16,773 nt of DNA, from the NCBI GenBank assembly GCA_946612175.1, contig CAMOEO010000022.1, positions 1 to 16,773 on the forward strand, given 5' to 3'. The notes under the pieces are model-generated. The model did not search any database. It was given only the letters and a program-made list of their open reading frames with translations, and was not told where the DNA came from. The translations under genes and the position numbers were made by a program. This document shows positions 1 through 6,343 of this stretch, in pieces (the stretch's first letter is position 1; every line of letters begins with the position of its first letter). The DNA comes from an uncultured Verrucomicrobiota bacterium (GTDB taxonomy: Bacteria; Verrucomicrobiota; Kiritimatiellia; RFP12; UBA3636).

Positions 1-24
1 ACGCAAGGCCGAACAAGGTAAAAA

Positions 25-78
25 GGTTCAAGAGGTTCAAAAGGTTGAAGAGGTTGAAGAGATTCAAAAGGGTGAAAA
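25..78. repeat. 9-bp minisatellite, GGTTSAARA orientation
   Basis: Six successive 9-base units start at 25, 34, 43, 52, 61 and 70. They follow GGTT(C/G)AA(A/G)A, with the last two degenerate. This is the reverse complement of the TTCAACC repeat found at 115-148 and at 1387-1474. The period is three codons, so the array stays open in several frames and creates false Lys/Leu/Arg-rich ORFs. No gene is visible here. Units 43-60 can pair with 131-148 with a single mismatch, so a transcript could fold into a long hairpin. Confidence 0.85.
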
Positions 79-114
79 GGTTCCGAACCTCCGCAAATCG
101 ACCTCCGCTTCGAC

Positions 115-148
115 TTCAACCCCTTCAACCTCTTCAACCCCTTCAACC
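115..148. repeat. 9-bp minisatellite, TTCAACC orientation (inverted arm)
   Basis: Perfect TTCAACC heptamers start at 115, 124, 133 and 142, exactly 9 bases apart and separated by CC or TC. They are in the opposite orientation to the array at 25-78, so the two arrays form an imperfect inverted repeat with a spacer of about 36 bases. The same unit recurs in a longer array just before gltX. Confidence 0.85.
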
Positions 149-157
149 TCTTCCCCC

Positions 158-202
158 CCTCCGCCGCCCGCGGCGGCGGAGGATCCCTTCGCCCGCGCGA
201 AG
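158..202. other. tandem hairpins upstream of the permease promoter
   Basis: Bases 158-168 and 172-182 are perfect 11-bp complementary arms (CCTCCGCCGCC / GGCGGCGGAGG) around a CGC loop. A second hairpin follows at 187-202 (CTTCGC / GCGAAG, 4-base loop). Neither is followed by a run of T, so they are not textbook Rho-independent terminators. They could end a transcript arriving from the left or insulate the promoter at 239-267. The fold is seen directly; the role is inferred. Confidence 0.5.
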
Positions 203-238
203 CGCCGCTCCGCCTCCCGCACCCGCTCCTCCTGACAC

Positions 239-267
239 GGGACAAAACGCGGTCGTTCTGCTAGAAT
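239..267 (+). promoter_or_regulatory. putative sigma-70-type promoter for the ABC permease
   Basis: An extended -10 element TG-C-TAGAAT occupies 259-267. A weak -35 (GGGACA, 239-244) lies 17 bases upstream of the hexamer. Transcription would start near 274, only two or three bases before the ATG at 277, and there is no Shine-Dalgarno sequence. The geometry suggests a leaderless mRNA. The same TGCTAnnnT motif precedes other genes in this window. Confidence 0.5.
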
Positions 268-276
268 GCCCCGCCC

Positions 277-1245
277 ATGAGCCACGACGAACAGACGGAG
301 GGGACCTCCCCGCGCCGCGGCGGCATGGGGCGCTACGCCCTGCGCCGCATCGCCCGCATCGTCCCCACCCTCCTCGGCGTCACGCTCCTCGCCTTCGTCC
401 TCTTCGACGTCATCGGCGGCTCCCCCGCCGCCCTCGAGCTCGGCCAGCACGCCACGAAGGAGCAGATCGAGGAGTACGACCGGCAGCACGGCTACGACCG
501 CCCGCTCCCCGTCCGCTACGTCCGCTGCCTCGCCGACCTCGCCCGCGGAGACCTCGGCCGCTCCCTCGAGTACCGCATGCCCGTCGCGCGCGTCCTCCGA
601 CAGGGCGTCGGCGTCTCGCTCTCGCTCACCGTCCCCATCCTCGTCGCAGGGACGTTCGTCGCCCTCCTCGTCGGACTGCTCTGCGCCGCCCGCGCCGGCG
701 GCCCGCTCGACCGCGCCATGCTCGGCCTCACCACCGCGCTGATGAGCGTCAACTACGTCATCTGGGTCGCCGCCGGGCAGTACTTCCTCGCCTACCGGCT
801 CCGCCTCTTCCCGCTCTGGGGCTTCGAGAACTGGACCTACCTGCTCCTGCCGATCCTCGTCGGCGTCGTGAGCTCTCTCGGCCCCGACGTCCGGTTCTAC
901 CGCACCGTCGTGCTCGACGAGATCCGCCGCCCCTACGTCCGCACCGCGATCGCAAAGGGGCTCTCCCCCTCCCGCGTCCTCGTCCGCCACGTCCTCCGCA
1001 ACAGCCTTGTTCCGGTCGTCACCAACGTCAGCCTCGCCGTCCCCTTCCTCTTCACCGGAAGCATCCTCCTCGAGAGCTTCTACGGCATCCCCGGCCTCGG
1101 CGGCATCGGCCTCGACGCCGTCTACGCCTCCGACTACGCCACCGTCCGCGCCGTCGTCCTCGTCTCCGCCCTCCTCTACCAGCTCGCCAACCTCCTCGCC
1201 GACCTCGCCTACGCCTGGCTCGACCCCCAGGTCCGCCTCTCCTGA
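277..1245 (+). CDS. ABC transporter permease, DppB/OppB type
   Basis: This is an inner-membrane permease subunit of a peptide/nickel-type (DppB/OppB) ABC importer. The 322 aa is normal for the family. A transmembrane segment lies near residues 25-46, and hydrophobic segments follow near 112-138, 147-173, 187-202, 244-266 and 286-312. The ATPase-docking EAA loop is clear at about 221-243 (RTAIAKGLSPSRVLVRHVLR). The typical tail ending in LDPQVR is present. The chosen ATG lies 9 bases after a good extended -10 and has no ribosome-binding site; Met17 (base 325) is an alternative start, since residues 1-16 are hydrophilic. The partners expected of such a system (second permease DppC, ATPases DppD/F, binding protein) are not downstream, where a 283-bp gap and gltX follow, so the gene looks isolated or is the last of a set lying to the left. 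The substrate cannot be told from the sequence. Confidence 0.93.
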   Translation: MSHDEQTEGTSPRRGGMGRYALRRIARIVPTLLGVTLLAFVLFDVIGGSPAALELGQHATKEQIEEYDRQHGYDRPLPVRYVRCLADLARGDLGRSLEYRMPVARVLRQGVGVSLSLTVPILVAGTFVALLVGLLCAARAGGPLDRAMLGLTTALMSVNYVIWVAAGQYFLAYRLRLFPLWGFENWTYLLLPILVGVVSSLGPDVRFYRTVVLDEIRRPYVRTAIAKGLSPSRVLVRHVLRNSLVPVVTNVSLAVPFLFTGSILLESFYGIPGLGGIGLDAVYASDYATVRAVVLVSALLYQLANLLADLAYAWLDPQVRLS

Positions 1246-1386
1246 CCCCCGCCATTTCCCCCTCCCCGCCTTTCCTCCTCGACCCTTCGTCCCCGCGTCG
1301 CCTTCGTCCCGATCCTCCCCTTTCCTTCCCTCCCCCCTTGTGCTATCATCAACCTTCTCCTTCCCCATCCCAGCCCTTTCCGCCCC
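1246..1386. other. pyrimidine-rich, G-poor intergenic tract
   Basis: After the permease stop the + strand is almost entirely C and T up to about 1386, with only about nine G in the first 90 bases. C-rich, G-poor, weakly structured RNA is the classic character of Rho-utilisation sites, and no hairpin terminator is seen for the permease. I infer a possible Rho-dependent termination zone. No coding sequence is supported here; the open frames are products of composition. Confidence 0.4.
1341..1349 (+). promoter_or_regulatory. putative extended -10 element for gltX
   Basis: TG-C-TATCAT at 1341-1349 is the best promoter-like element in the 1246-1528 gap and matches the TGCTAnnnT motif seen upstream of the permease and the hydrolase. 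No good -35 is visible. If used, the transcript would start near 1356. It would carry a leader of about 170 bases made largely of the two tandem repeats before the gltX start. Confidence 0.35.
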
Positions 1387-1474
1387 TTCAACCGCTTCAA
1401 CCCTTTCAACCTCTTCAACCGCTTCAACCCCTTCAACCCCTTCAACCTCTTCAACCCCTTCAACCCCTTCAACC
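1387..1474. repeat. 9-bp minisatellite TTCAACC(C/G/T)(C/T), ten units
   Basis: Ten perfect TTCAACC heptamers start every 9 bases from 1387 to 1468, with only the two spacer bases varying (GC, CT, TC or CC). A degenerate unit (TTCACTG) at 1477 merges into the next repeat. The unit is the same as at 115-148 and the reverse complement of 25-78, so it is a dispersed family in this genome. It sits between the putative gltX promoter and the gltX start codon. Confidence 0.93.
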
Positions 1475-1476
1475 GC

Positions 1477-1518
1477 TTCACTGTTAACTCTTCACTGTTA
1501 ACTCTTCACTGTTAGCTG
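1477..1518. repeat. 14-bp tandem repeat TTCACTGTTAACTC, three units
   Basis: Units lie at 1477-1490 and 1491-1504 (identical) and 1505-1518 (diverged at the end, TTCACTGTTAGCTG). Each full unit contains the palindrome GTTAAC. The array directly abuts the 9-bp minisatellite and ends 10 bases before the gltX ATG. It is an AT-richer island in very GC-rich DNA. Its function is unknown. Confidence 0.9.
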
Positions 1519-1528
1519 TTCCCTCCCC

Positions 1529-2875
1529 ATGAGCTCCGTCCGCGTCCGCTTCGCCCCCTCCCCCACCGGCTCCGTCCACATCGGCAACATCCGCGCCGCC
1601 GTCTTCAACTGGCTCTACGCCCGCCACGTCGGCGGCAAGTTCCTCCTCCGCATCGAGGACACCGACCTCGCGCGCTCCACCAAGGAGGCGATCGACAAGG
1701 TCCTCGACGCGATGGCGTGGCTCGGCCTCGACTACGACGAGCCTGTCGTCTACCAGACGCACAACGCCGCCGACCACCTTGCCGCGGTCGAGCGGCTCCT
1801 CTCCTCCGGCGCCGCGTACAAGGCCGTGAAGGAGTCCGTCGACCCCGCCACGGGCGAGAAGAAGTCCGGCGAGGTCGTCCTCTTCCGCATGCCGAAGGAG
1901 GGCGTCGTCGAGTACACGGATCTCGTGAAAGGGAAGATGCGGAAGAAGGCGGAGGACACGCAGGACTTCGTCATCGTCCGCTCCGACGGCTCGCCCGTCT
2001 TCCACATCGCCAACGTCGTGGACGACATCAAGCAGGGCGTCACGCACATCATCCGCGGCGACGACCACGTCGAGAACACGTTCAAGCACATCCAGATCTT
2101 CCAGGCGCTCGGCGCGCCCGTTCCGCAGTACGCGCACCTGCCGATGATCGTCAACGCGCAGGGCAAGCCCTACTCGAAGCGCGACGGCGCGGCGTTCGTG
2201 GGCGAGTTCAAGGAGCAGGGCTACCTCCCGGAGGCGCTCTTCAACTTCCTCGTCCTGCTCGGCTGGGCGCCGGGCGACGACCGCGAGGTGATGTCCCGCG
2301 ACGAGCTCGTGGAGGCCTTCTCGCTCGACCGCGTGAAGTCCTCGCCCGCACGCTTCGACCTGAAGAAGCTGCTGTGGATGAACGGCGAGTACATCGCGCG
2401 CCAGCCGGCGGACGTCTTCAAGGCCGAGCTCTCCTCGCGCCTCGCGGCGGCCGGCCTCCCGGCCGAGCCGCTGGGCTGCACCCTGGACGAGCTCGTCCCG
2501 CCCGTGCAGATCCGCACGAAGACGCTCTCCGACCTGCCCGGCAACTGCGAGTACTTCTTCAAGGAGCGGATCGACTACGATCCGGCCGCCGTCGAGAAGC
2601 GCCTGCACAAGCCCGGCGCGAAGGAGCGGCTCCTCGCGTTCGCGGACGCCTTCGCCGCGCTGCCCGACTTCACCGTCGAATCGACCGAGGCGCTCGTCCG
2701 CGCCGAGGCGGACAAGGCTGGCCCGGACGGCAAGCCCGTCGGCATGGGCGCGCTCGTGCATCCCATCCGCGTGGCGGTGTCCGGCCGCACGGAGGGCCCG
2801 GGCCTCTTCGAGATGCTGGCGCTGCTCGGCCGCGATCGCGTCGTCCGCCGCCTGCGCGCGGCCGTGGCGCTCTAG
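1529..2875 (+). CDS. gltX: glutamyl-tRNA synthetase
   Basis: A cytoplasmic class I aminoacyl-tRNA synthetase that charges tRNA-Glu with glutamate. The N-terminal catalytic domain opens with RFAPSPTGSVHIGN (HIGH-type motif at residues 17-20). LLRIEDTD and HIIRGDDHVENT are typical of GluRS. The KMSKS-type loop is GKPYSKRDG at 212-220, so the usual KLSKR is PYSKR here. The helical anticodon-binding half runs from about 290 to 448. At 448 aa the protein is slightly shorter than common bacterial GluRS (about 465-500). The stretch after GAAYK (96-115) lacks the Cys-rich zinc-binding insert found in some relatives. The start has no ribosome-binding site and directly follows tandem repeats. The stop lies 6 bases from the stop of the convergent hydrolase. 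Whether the enzyme also charges tRNA-Gln cannot be read from the sequence. Confidence 0.96.
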   Translation: MSSVRVRFAPSPTGSVHIGNIRAAVFNWLYARHVGGKFLLRIEDTDLARSTKEAIDKVLDAMAWLGLDYDEPVVYQTHNAADHLAAVERLLSSGAAYKAVKESVDPATGEKKSGEVVLFRMPKEGVVEYTDLVKGKMRKKAEDTQDFVIVRSDGSPVFHIANVVDDIKQGVTHIIRGDDHVENTFKHIQIFQALGAPVPQYAHLPMIVNAQGKPYSKRDGAAFVGEFKEQGYLPEALFNFLVLLGWAPGDDREVMSRDELVEAFSLDRVKSSPARFDLKKLLWMNGEYIARQPADVFKAELSSRLAAAGLPAEPLGCTLDELVPPVQIRTKTLSDLPGNCEYFFKERIDYDPAAVEKRLHKPGAKERLLAFADAFAALPDFTVESTEALVRAEADKAGPDGKPVGMGALVHPIRVAVSGRTEGPGLFEMLALLGRDRVVRRLRAAVAL

Positions 2876-2881
2876 CGCGGC

Positions 2882-3649
2882 CTATCGGACGCGGCGCTCG
2901 ATCCACTCGACGATGCGGTCGGGCGGGTCGAGGGAGTGCGGGTGATGGTCCGCGCCGGGCTTCTCGATCATCTCGACGTCGCCGCCCGCCGCGCGCAGCG
3001 CCTCGAAGAACGGCAGGCCGTTCTCCTCCGGCGGGACGACGGTGTCCGCGAGCGCCTGCACCAGAAGAACCGGCGTCCGCGCCGCCGCGAGCGGCGCGAC
3101 GGCCGTCCGCAGCGGGCCGCCCTCGAACGCCATCGCGTCGGCGTCGTCGCGGAGGCCCCACGCGCGCTTGGCGTTCTCCCGGTTCTCGGCGGTGCCGCCC
3201 TTCGAGGCGCCCGCGCCGAGCGGCCACGAGCGGATGTCGAGCAGGGGGTTGTCGAGGACGATTCCCGCGGGCGCGCCGGGGCGGTGCGCGGCCCAGTTCG
3301 CGGTGTCGAGCCCGCCGCGGCTCATGCCGCAGAGCACGGGATGCGGCGAGAAACCGCGCGAGACCATGCCGTCGTAGAGGCCGTCCATGCGCCGCATGCA
3401 CTCGGGGCCTCCGTAGAGTTCGTCCACGGTCGTGTGCGCGACATGCCAGCCGCGCGCGAGCAGCGCGAGGTCGACGAACGGAAACGCGCCCCAGAAGTGC
3501 ACCTTCCAGTACCACAGCGGCCGCCCCTCCGCGTCGCGCGCGACGGGCGTTCCCTCCTTCGGCTTCACCAGGAGCCGCGCGACCCCGGGCTCGGGGTCGC
3601 GCCGCTCCATCTCGTATCCGTTCCAGACGGTTTGACGTTCGTTTTCCAT
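2882..3649 (-). CDS. alpha/beta hydrolase family protein (probable esterase)
   Basis: A 255-aa serine hydrolase of the alpha/beta fold. The nucleophile elbow is GMSRG at residues 108-112 (Ser110) after a hydrophobic strand. The likely acid is Asp202 in QALADTVVPPEEN. The likely catalytic His lies in GADHHPHSL (His235/His236). The sequence style (FWGAFPFVDLALL, GMSRGG, VVPPEEN, HHPHSL) resembles hydrolases I associate with Planctomycetes, Lentisphaerae and Verrucomicrobia, where they often sit near glycan-degradation genes. I infer an ester-removing role, with the substrate unknown. There is no signal peptide from the ATG at 3649. That start is favoured because a TGCTACCAT -10 lies 8 bases upstream and the homologous sequence begins here; an in-frame extension to 4054 would run into the divergent gene and is rejected. 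The gene converges on gltX with a 6-base gap and diverges from the exported-protein operon. Confidence 0.85.
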   Translation of the reverse strand: MENERQTVWNGYEMERRDPEPGVARLLVKPKEGTPVARDAEGRPLWYWKVHFWGAFPFVDLALLARGWHVAHTTVDELYGGPECMRRMDGLYDGMVSRGFSPHPVLCGMSRGGLDTANWAAHRPGAPAGIVLDNPLLDIRSWPLGAGASKGGTAENRENAKRAWGLRDDADAMAFEGGPLRTAVAPLAAARTPVLLVQALADTVVPPEENGLPFFEALRAAGGDVEMIEKPGADHHPHSLDPPDRIVEWIERRVR

Positions 3650-3650
3650 G

Positions 3651-3746
3651 TCAGGGAATGGTAGCAGAAGGCGGGAAGAAAGGGAAGCGGGAATTCGCGA
3701 CGGCCTCCGCGTCCTTGGCGAGCCTCTTGTCGTAGCGGCCCGGCAT
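3651..3746 (-). CDS. possible 31-aa small ORF just upstream of the hydrolase
   Basis: An ATG at 3746 opens 31 codons ending in TGA at 3653-3651, one base before the hydrolase ATG (TGA-C-ATG). That spacing would suit translational coupling. A TATACT hexamer at 3759-3764 on the same strand could act as its -10. The first half is rich in charged residues and uses GC-ending codons like its neighbours; the end is Phe/Pro-rich. I recognise no family. It may be a leader peptide, a remnant of a larger gene, or chance. Confidence 0.2.
   Translation of the reverse strand: MPGRYDKRLAKDAEAVANSRFPFFPPSATIP
3658..3666 (-). promoter_or_regulatory. putative extended -10 for the hydrolase
   Basis: Read on the minus strand, TG-C-TACCAT spans 3666 to 3658 and is followed, 8 bases later, by the hydrolase ATG. 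Only a poor -35 (TTCCCT at 3686-3681, 17-base spacing) is visible, and there is no Shine-Dalgarno. The predicted start of transcription falls within a few bases of the ATG, as for the permease. Confidence 0.4.
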
Positions 3747-3793
3747 CGTCCGGAAATAAGTATAGTGTTTTCGACTCCGGGCGGGGATGCGCG

Positions 3794-3823
3794 TTGACAC
3801 CTGCACCTGCGTTTTGCTAGGGT
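3794..3823 (+). promoter_or_regulatory. promoter of the exported-protein operon
   Basis: A perfect -35 hexamer TTGACA (3794-3799) and an extended -10 TG-C-TAGGGT (3815-3823) are separated by 18 bases. Transcription should begin near 3830. That gives a leader of about 33 bases with a ribosome-binding site GGAG at 3850-3853, 9 bases before the ATG at 3863. This is the best promoter in the window and the only one seen for the three-gene operon. Confidence 0.72.
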
Positions 3824-3862
3824 TCTGGCATGAAGGCAACACAAGACCCGGAGATATTCCCC

Positions 3863-6334
3863 ATGAAGAGATTCGTCGAGGTTCTGTTTTCCATTGCGCT
3901 GGCGCTCCCGATTGCGGCGTCCGCGGCGTCGTTCACGGGAGACGCGTGGAACGCGTTCGAGCCGGCTTCGGCCGCCGACAACGTCCTGCGCACGGCGACG
4001 CCCGAGCTGACCGACCAGGGCGCTTGCAGGGACGATTGGGAGGGGTTCATCCAAACGGTGAACAAGGATCTCGCCTCCCTAACCGATGCGGCCATTCCGC
4101 AGGACGCGACCCACGGCTATGCCGTCCGCGACAACGCCGTCGTTTCCTGGACGCTCGCCGAAGCGGCGGACATCGCCGAGTTCCGCGTCTACGCGCGCTG
4201 GGGCGACACCGGGCGCTCGACCGTCCGCATCGCGTCCATCCAGGTGCGCCATGCGGCCGACGGCGAATGGGAGACGCTGCCGGACTCGTCGGTCGTCTCG
4301 TCCGGCACCGCCCAGCGCATGGCCGTCTACAAGGCGGACGACGGCTCCGCGGTCGCCACGGGCGTCACGGCGGTCCGCATCAACTTCGGGCCCCAGGACA
4401 ACGGCTGGAACGCCTACGTCGAGGTCGAGGCGCTGAAGCCCGCTGACATGGGCACGGGCGAGCGTCTCGCCGTCGCCAAGCAGTCGGTCCACACGACGAA
4501 GTATGTCATGAAGAGTGCCTATGCCTCCGTCGAAGACGCCTATGCGGCCATCGCCGCCTACGACGCCGCAGACCCCCAGACCGCCGGGGAAGCGCCATGG
4601 CAGTACTACACGCCGAACTACTGCAACGGCGCCGAGTATGCCGCCGCCGACGTCTACGCCGGCTACCTCGCCTGGGCCAACGGCGACTTTGGCGCCATGT
4701 TCGGCGGCGGGGACAAGATCGCGAACTACCCCGGCGGCTACTACGAGTGGAACGGGAACCTGGTGTTCGGCTTCGAGGCGCCCGTGCAGGTCCCGAGCGC
4801 GGGGACATGGACGTTTTCGGTCTACTCGAAGGGCGGAAACTCCCTCTCCTTCGTCGTGACGGATTCCAACGGCGGCACGGTCTTTTCCGAGCTCGACCAC
4901 GCCTTCGCCGGCGACGACCACTGGCTGGTTCCCGTGGCGTTTTCGGCCGCCGGGACGTACACGGTCGTCGTCCGCCAGTACAGCCCGTCGAACGGAACCT
5001 GGCTGGAGCTTTCCGAGGCGAGCGGCCTCCGCAACACGTTCAGCGCGGATTCCTTCGTCCTGCTCGGCTTCGTGCCGCGCACCGTGACGTTCGACTGCGG
5101 CGAGGGCGCGACCACGATCGCCCCCGTGACACTCCAGGACGGCAACCTGCTGGCCGAGCCGGAGCCGCCGACCAAGACGGGATTCGCCTTTGTCCGGTGG
5201 CTCAAGGACGGCGTGGCGTTCGACTTCGCGACGCCGGTCACGGAGGACATGACGCTCGTGGCGGAATGGGCCGGCAACACCCCTCCCGTCATCACGTCGG
5301 CTTCGGCGTCGCAGGCGTCGGTCCAGATGTCCGGGATGTCCGTCGCGGTGACGCTTTCGGCGACGGCGACCGACGCGGACGACGGGCAGACGCTCTCGTA
5401 CGCCTGGGAGGTCGTCGGCGACACGCCCTCGCCCTTCGCCCTCGCGGACGCACAGTCGGCCTCGACGGCGGTTACGCTGTACGGGCCCGGCGCGTATTCG
5501 TTCCGGGTGACGGTTTCGGACGGCTTCGCCTCCGTCTCCGAGCCGGTGTCGGTGACCGTGTCGCTCGCGGCGAATGCGACGATTGTCACGTTCGCGGGAT
5601 ACGAAAACTCGCAGGGAACGGTCGGCTACCTGGGATCGACGGAGAACCCGAGCAACGACGACTGGCCCTGGGGCGCGACCAACACGGGCTACAAGGTCGC
5701 CTGGCGCTCGACGAACGCGGGCAACGCCGCGAACGGCGGGCGCAAGAACCTCCTCCTCGACGCAAGGCGCCCGAACGCCTACGGCCTCGACGGCTATCTG
5801 TTCTTCGGAAAGGACGATGCCGCCGATGTCGTGACGGGCACCATGTCCGCAGACGGAACGTCCGTTTCCAACGTGACGGACTACGTCGCGTCGTTCACGC
5901 TCGCGGAGGGAACCTCGCGCACCGGCGCGTCCACTTTCTGGCTCGACGATCCGCGGGAGCCGATCGGCGAGAACGTCCGCGACTTCAAGCCGGGCGCCCT
6001 GTCCATGCCCCCGGGGACCTTCTCCCTCGCCGGGACGATCCGGTTCTCGCAGAAGATTTCGATCCATCCGGTGGTCCGCATCGGGTTCCTCTCCGCCTAC
6101 GGCGACCATTGGAAGCCCTACCGGATCTTCGTCGGCACCGCGGGTTGCGTCTGGCAGAACCGGGAGACGGACTACGGCAACCTCGGCTGGCACTTCTTCG
6201 ACGTCACGAACGCCAAGCCGGGCGACGAGCTGATGGTCTGGGTCGACACGACCGGGTGCTCCTGGGGCTCGCGCATCGAGGGCATCGCCTTCGATTCGAA
6301 GAAGCGGAACGGCACCGTCCTGATCGTTCGCTGA
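3863..6334 (+). CDS. exported multidomain protein with InlB-type repeat and PKD-like domain
   Basis: An 823-aa secreted or surface protein and the first gene of the operon. The start at 3863 is preferred over an in-frame ATG at 3830. It gives a classical signal peptide (MKRFVEVLFSIALALPIAAS, cleavage near ASA/ASF) and has GGAG 9 bases upstream, whereas 3830 falls on the predicted transcription start. Residues about 22-195 look like a discoidin-type beta-sandwich. About 210-400 is a second beta-rich region (a possible PPC- or CBM-like fold). About 405-471 is an InlB B-repeat with the typical FVRWLKDG...VTEDMTLVAEW pattern. About 472-570 is a PKD/cadherin-like Ig domain (TATDADDGQTLSYAWEV). About 573-823 is a Gly/Trp-rich C-terminal region I do not recognise. 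No PEP-CTERM, LPXTG or membrane anchor is seen. A role in binding carbohydrate or cell-surface polymer is inferred. Confidence 0.85.
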   Translation: MKRFVEVLFSIALALPIAASAASFTGDAWNAFEPASAADNVLRTATPELTDQGACRDDWEGFIQTVNKDLASLTDAAIPQDATHGYAVRDNAVVSWTLAEAADIAEFRVYARWGDTGRSTVRIASIQVRHAADGEWETLPDSSVVSSGTAQRMAVYKADDGSAVATGVTAVRINFGPQDNGWNAYVEVEALKPADMGTGERLAVAKQSVHTTKYVMKSAYASVEDAYAAIAAYDAADPQTAGEAPWQYYTPNYCNGAEYAAADVYAGYLAWANGDFGAMFGGGDKIANYPGGYYEWNGNLVFGFEAPVQVPSAGTWTFSVYSKGGNSLSFVVTDSNGGTVFSELDHAFAGDDHWLVPVAFSAAGTYTVVVRQYSPSNGTWLELSEASGLRNTFSADSFVLLGFVPRTVTFDCGEGATTIAPVTLQDGNLLAEPEPPTKTGFAFVRWLKDGVAFDFATPVTEDMTLVAEWAGNTPPVITSASASQASVQMSGMSVAVTLSATATDADDGQTLSYAWEVVGDTPSPFALADAQSASTAVTLYGPGAYSFRVTVSDGFASVSEPVSVTVSLAANATIVTFAGYENSQGTVGYLGSTENPSNDDWPWGATNTGYKVAWRSTNAGNAANGGRKNLLLDARRPNAYGLDGYLFFGKDDAADVVTGTMSADGTSVSNVTDYVASFTLAEGTSRTGASTFWLDDPREPIGENVRDFKPGALSMPPGTFSLAGTIRFSQKISIHPVVRIGFLSAYGDHWKPYRIFVGTAGCVWQNRETDYGNLGWHFFDVTNAKPGDELMVWVDTTGCSWGSRIEGIAFDSKKRNGTVLIVR

Positions 6335-6339
6335 GGAGG
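6333..6339 (+). promoter_or_regulatory. ribosome-binding site overlapping the upstream stop codon
   Basis: GAGGAGG begins on the last two bases of the TGA stop (6332-6334) and lies 4 bases before the ATG at 6344. The overlap implies translational coupling of the first two operon genes. It also supports 6344 rather than the internal Met12 as the start of the 1312-aa protein. Confidence 0.7.
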
Positions 6340-6343
6340 CGTT

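Noticed and set aside
1209..1481. Lys/Leu/Gly-repeat ORF on the minus strand (LKGLKRL pattern)
   Set aside because: It is the reverse translation of the TTCAACC array, whose 9-base period keeps frames open; no start signal or domain.
45..1487. 480-aa open frame on the + strand covering the permease and both repeat regions
   Set aside because: Composition is Arg/Pro/Leu with LQP repeats generated by the 9-bp minisatellite. The permease in another frame has clear membrane and EAA signatures.
1387..1518. CRISPR-like array
   Set aside because: The units are 9 and 14 bp with 0-2 bp of variation between them. There are no unique spacers of CRISPR size and no cas genes.
3650..4054. In-frame N-terminal extension of the hydrolase to 390 aa
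   Set aside because: It would overlap the promoter and start of the divergent operon. The homologous-looking sequence begins at the ATG at 3649, just after a -10 element.
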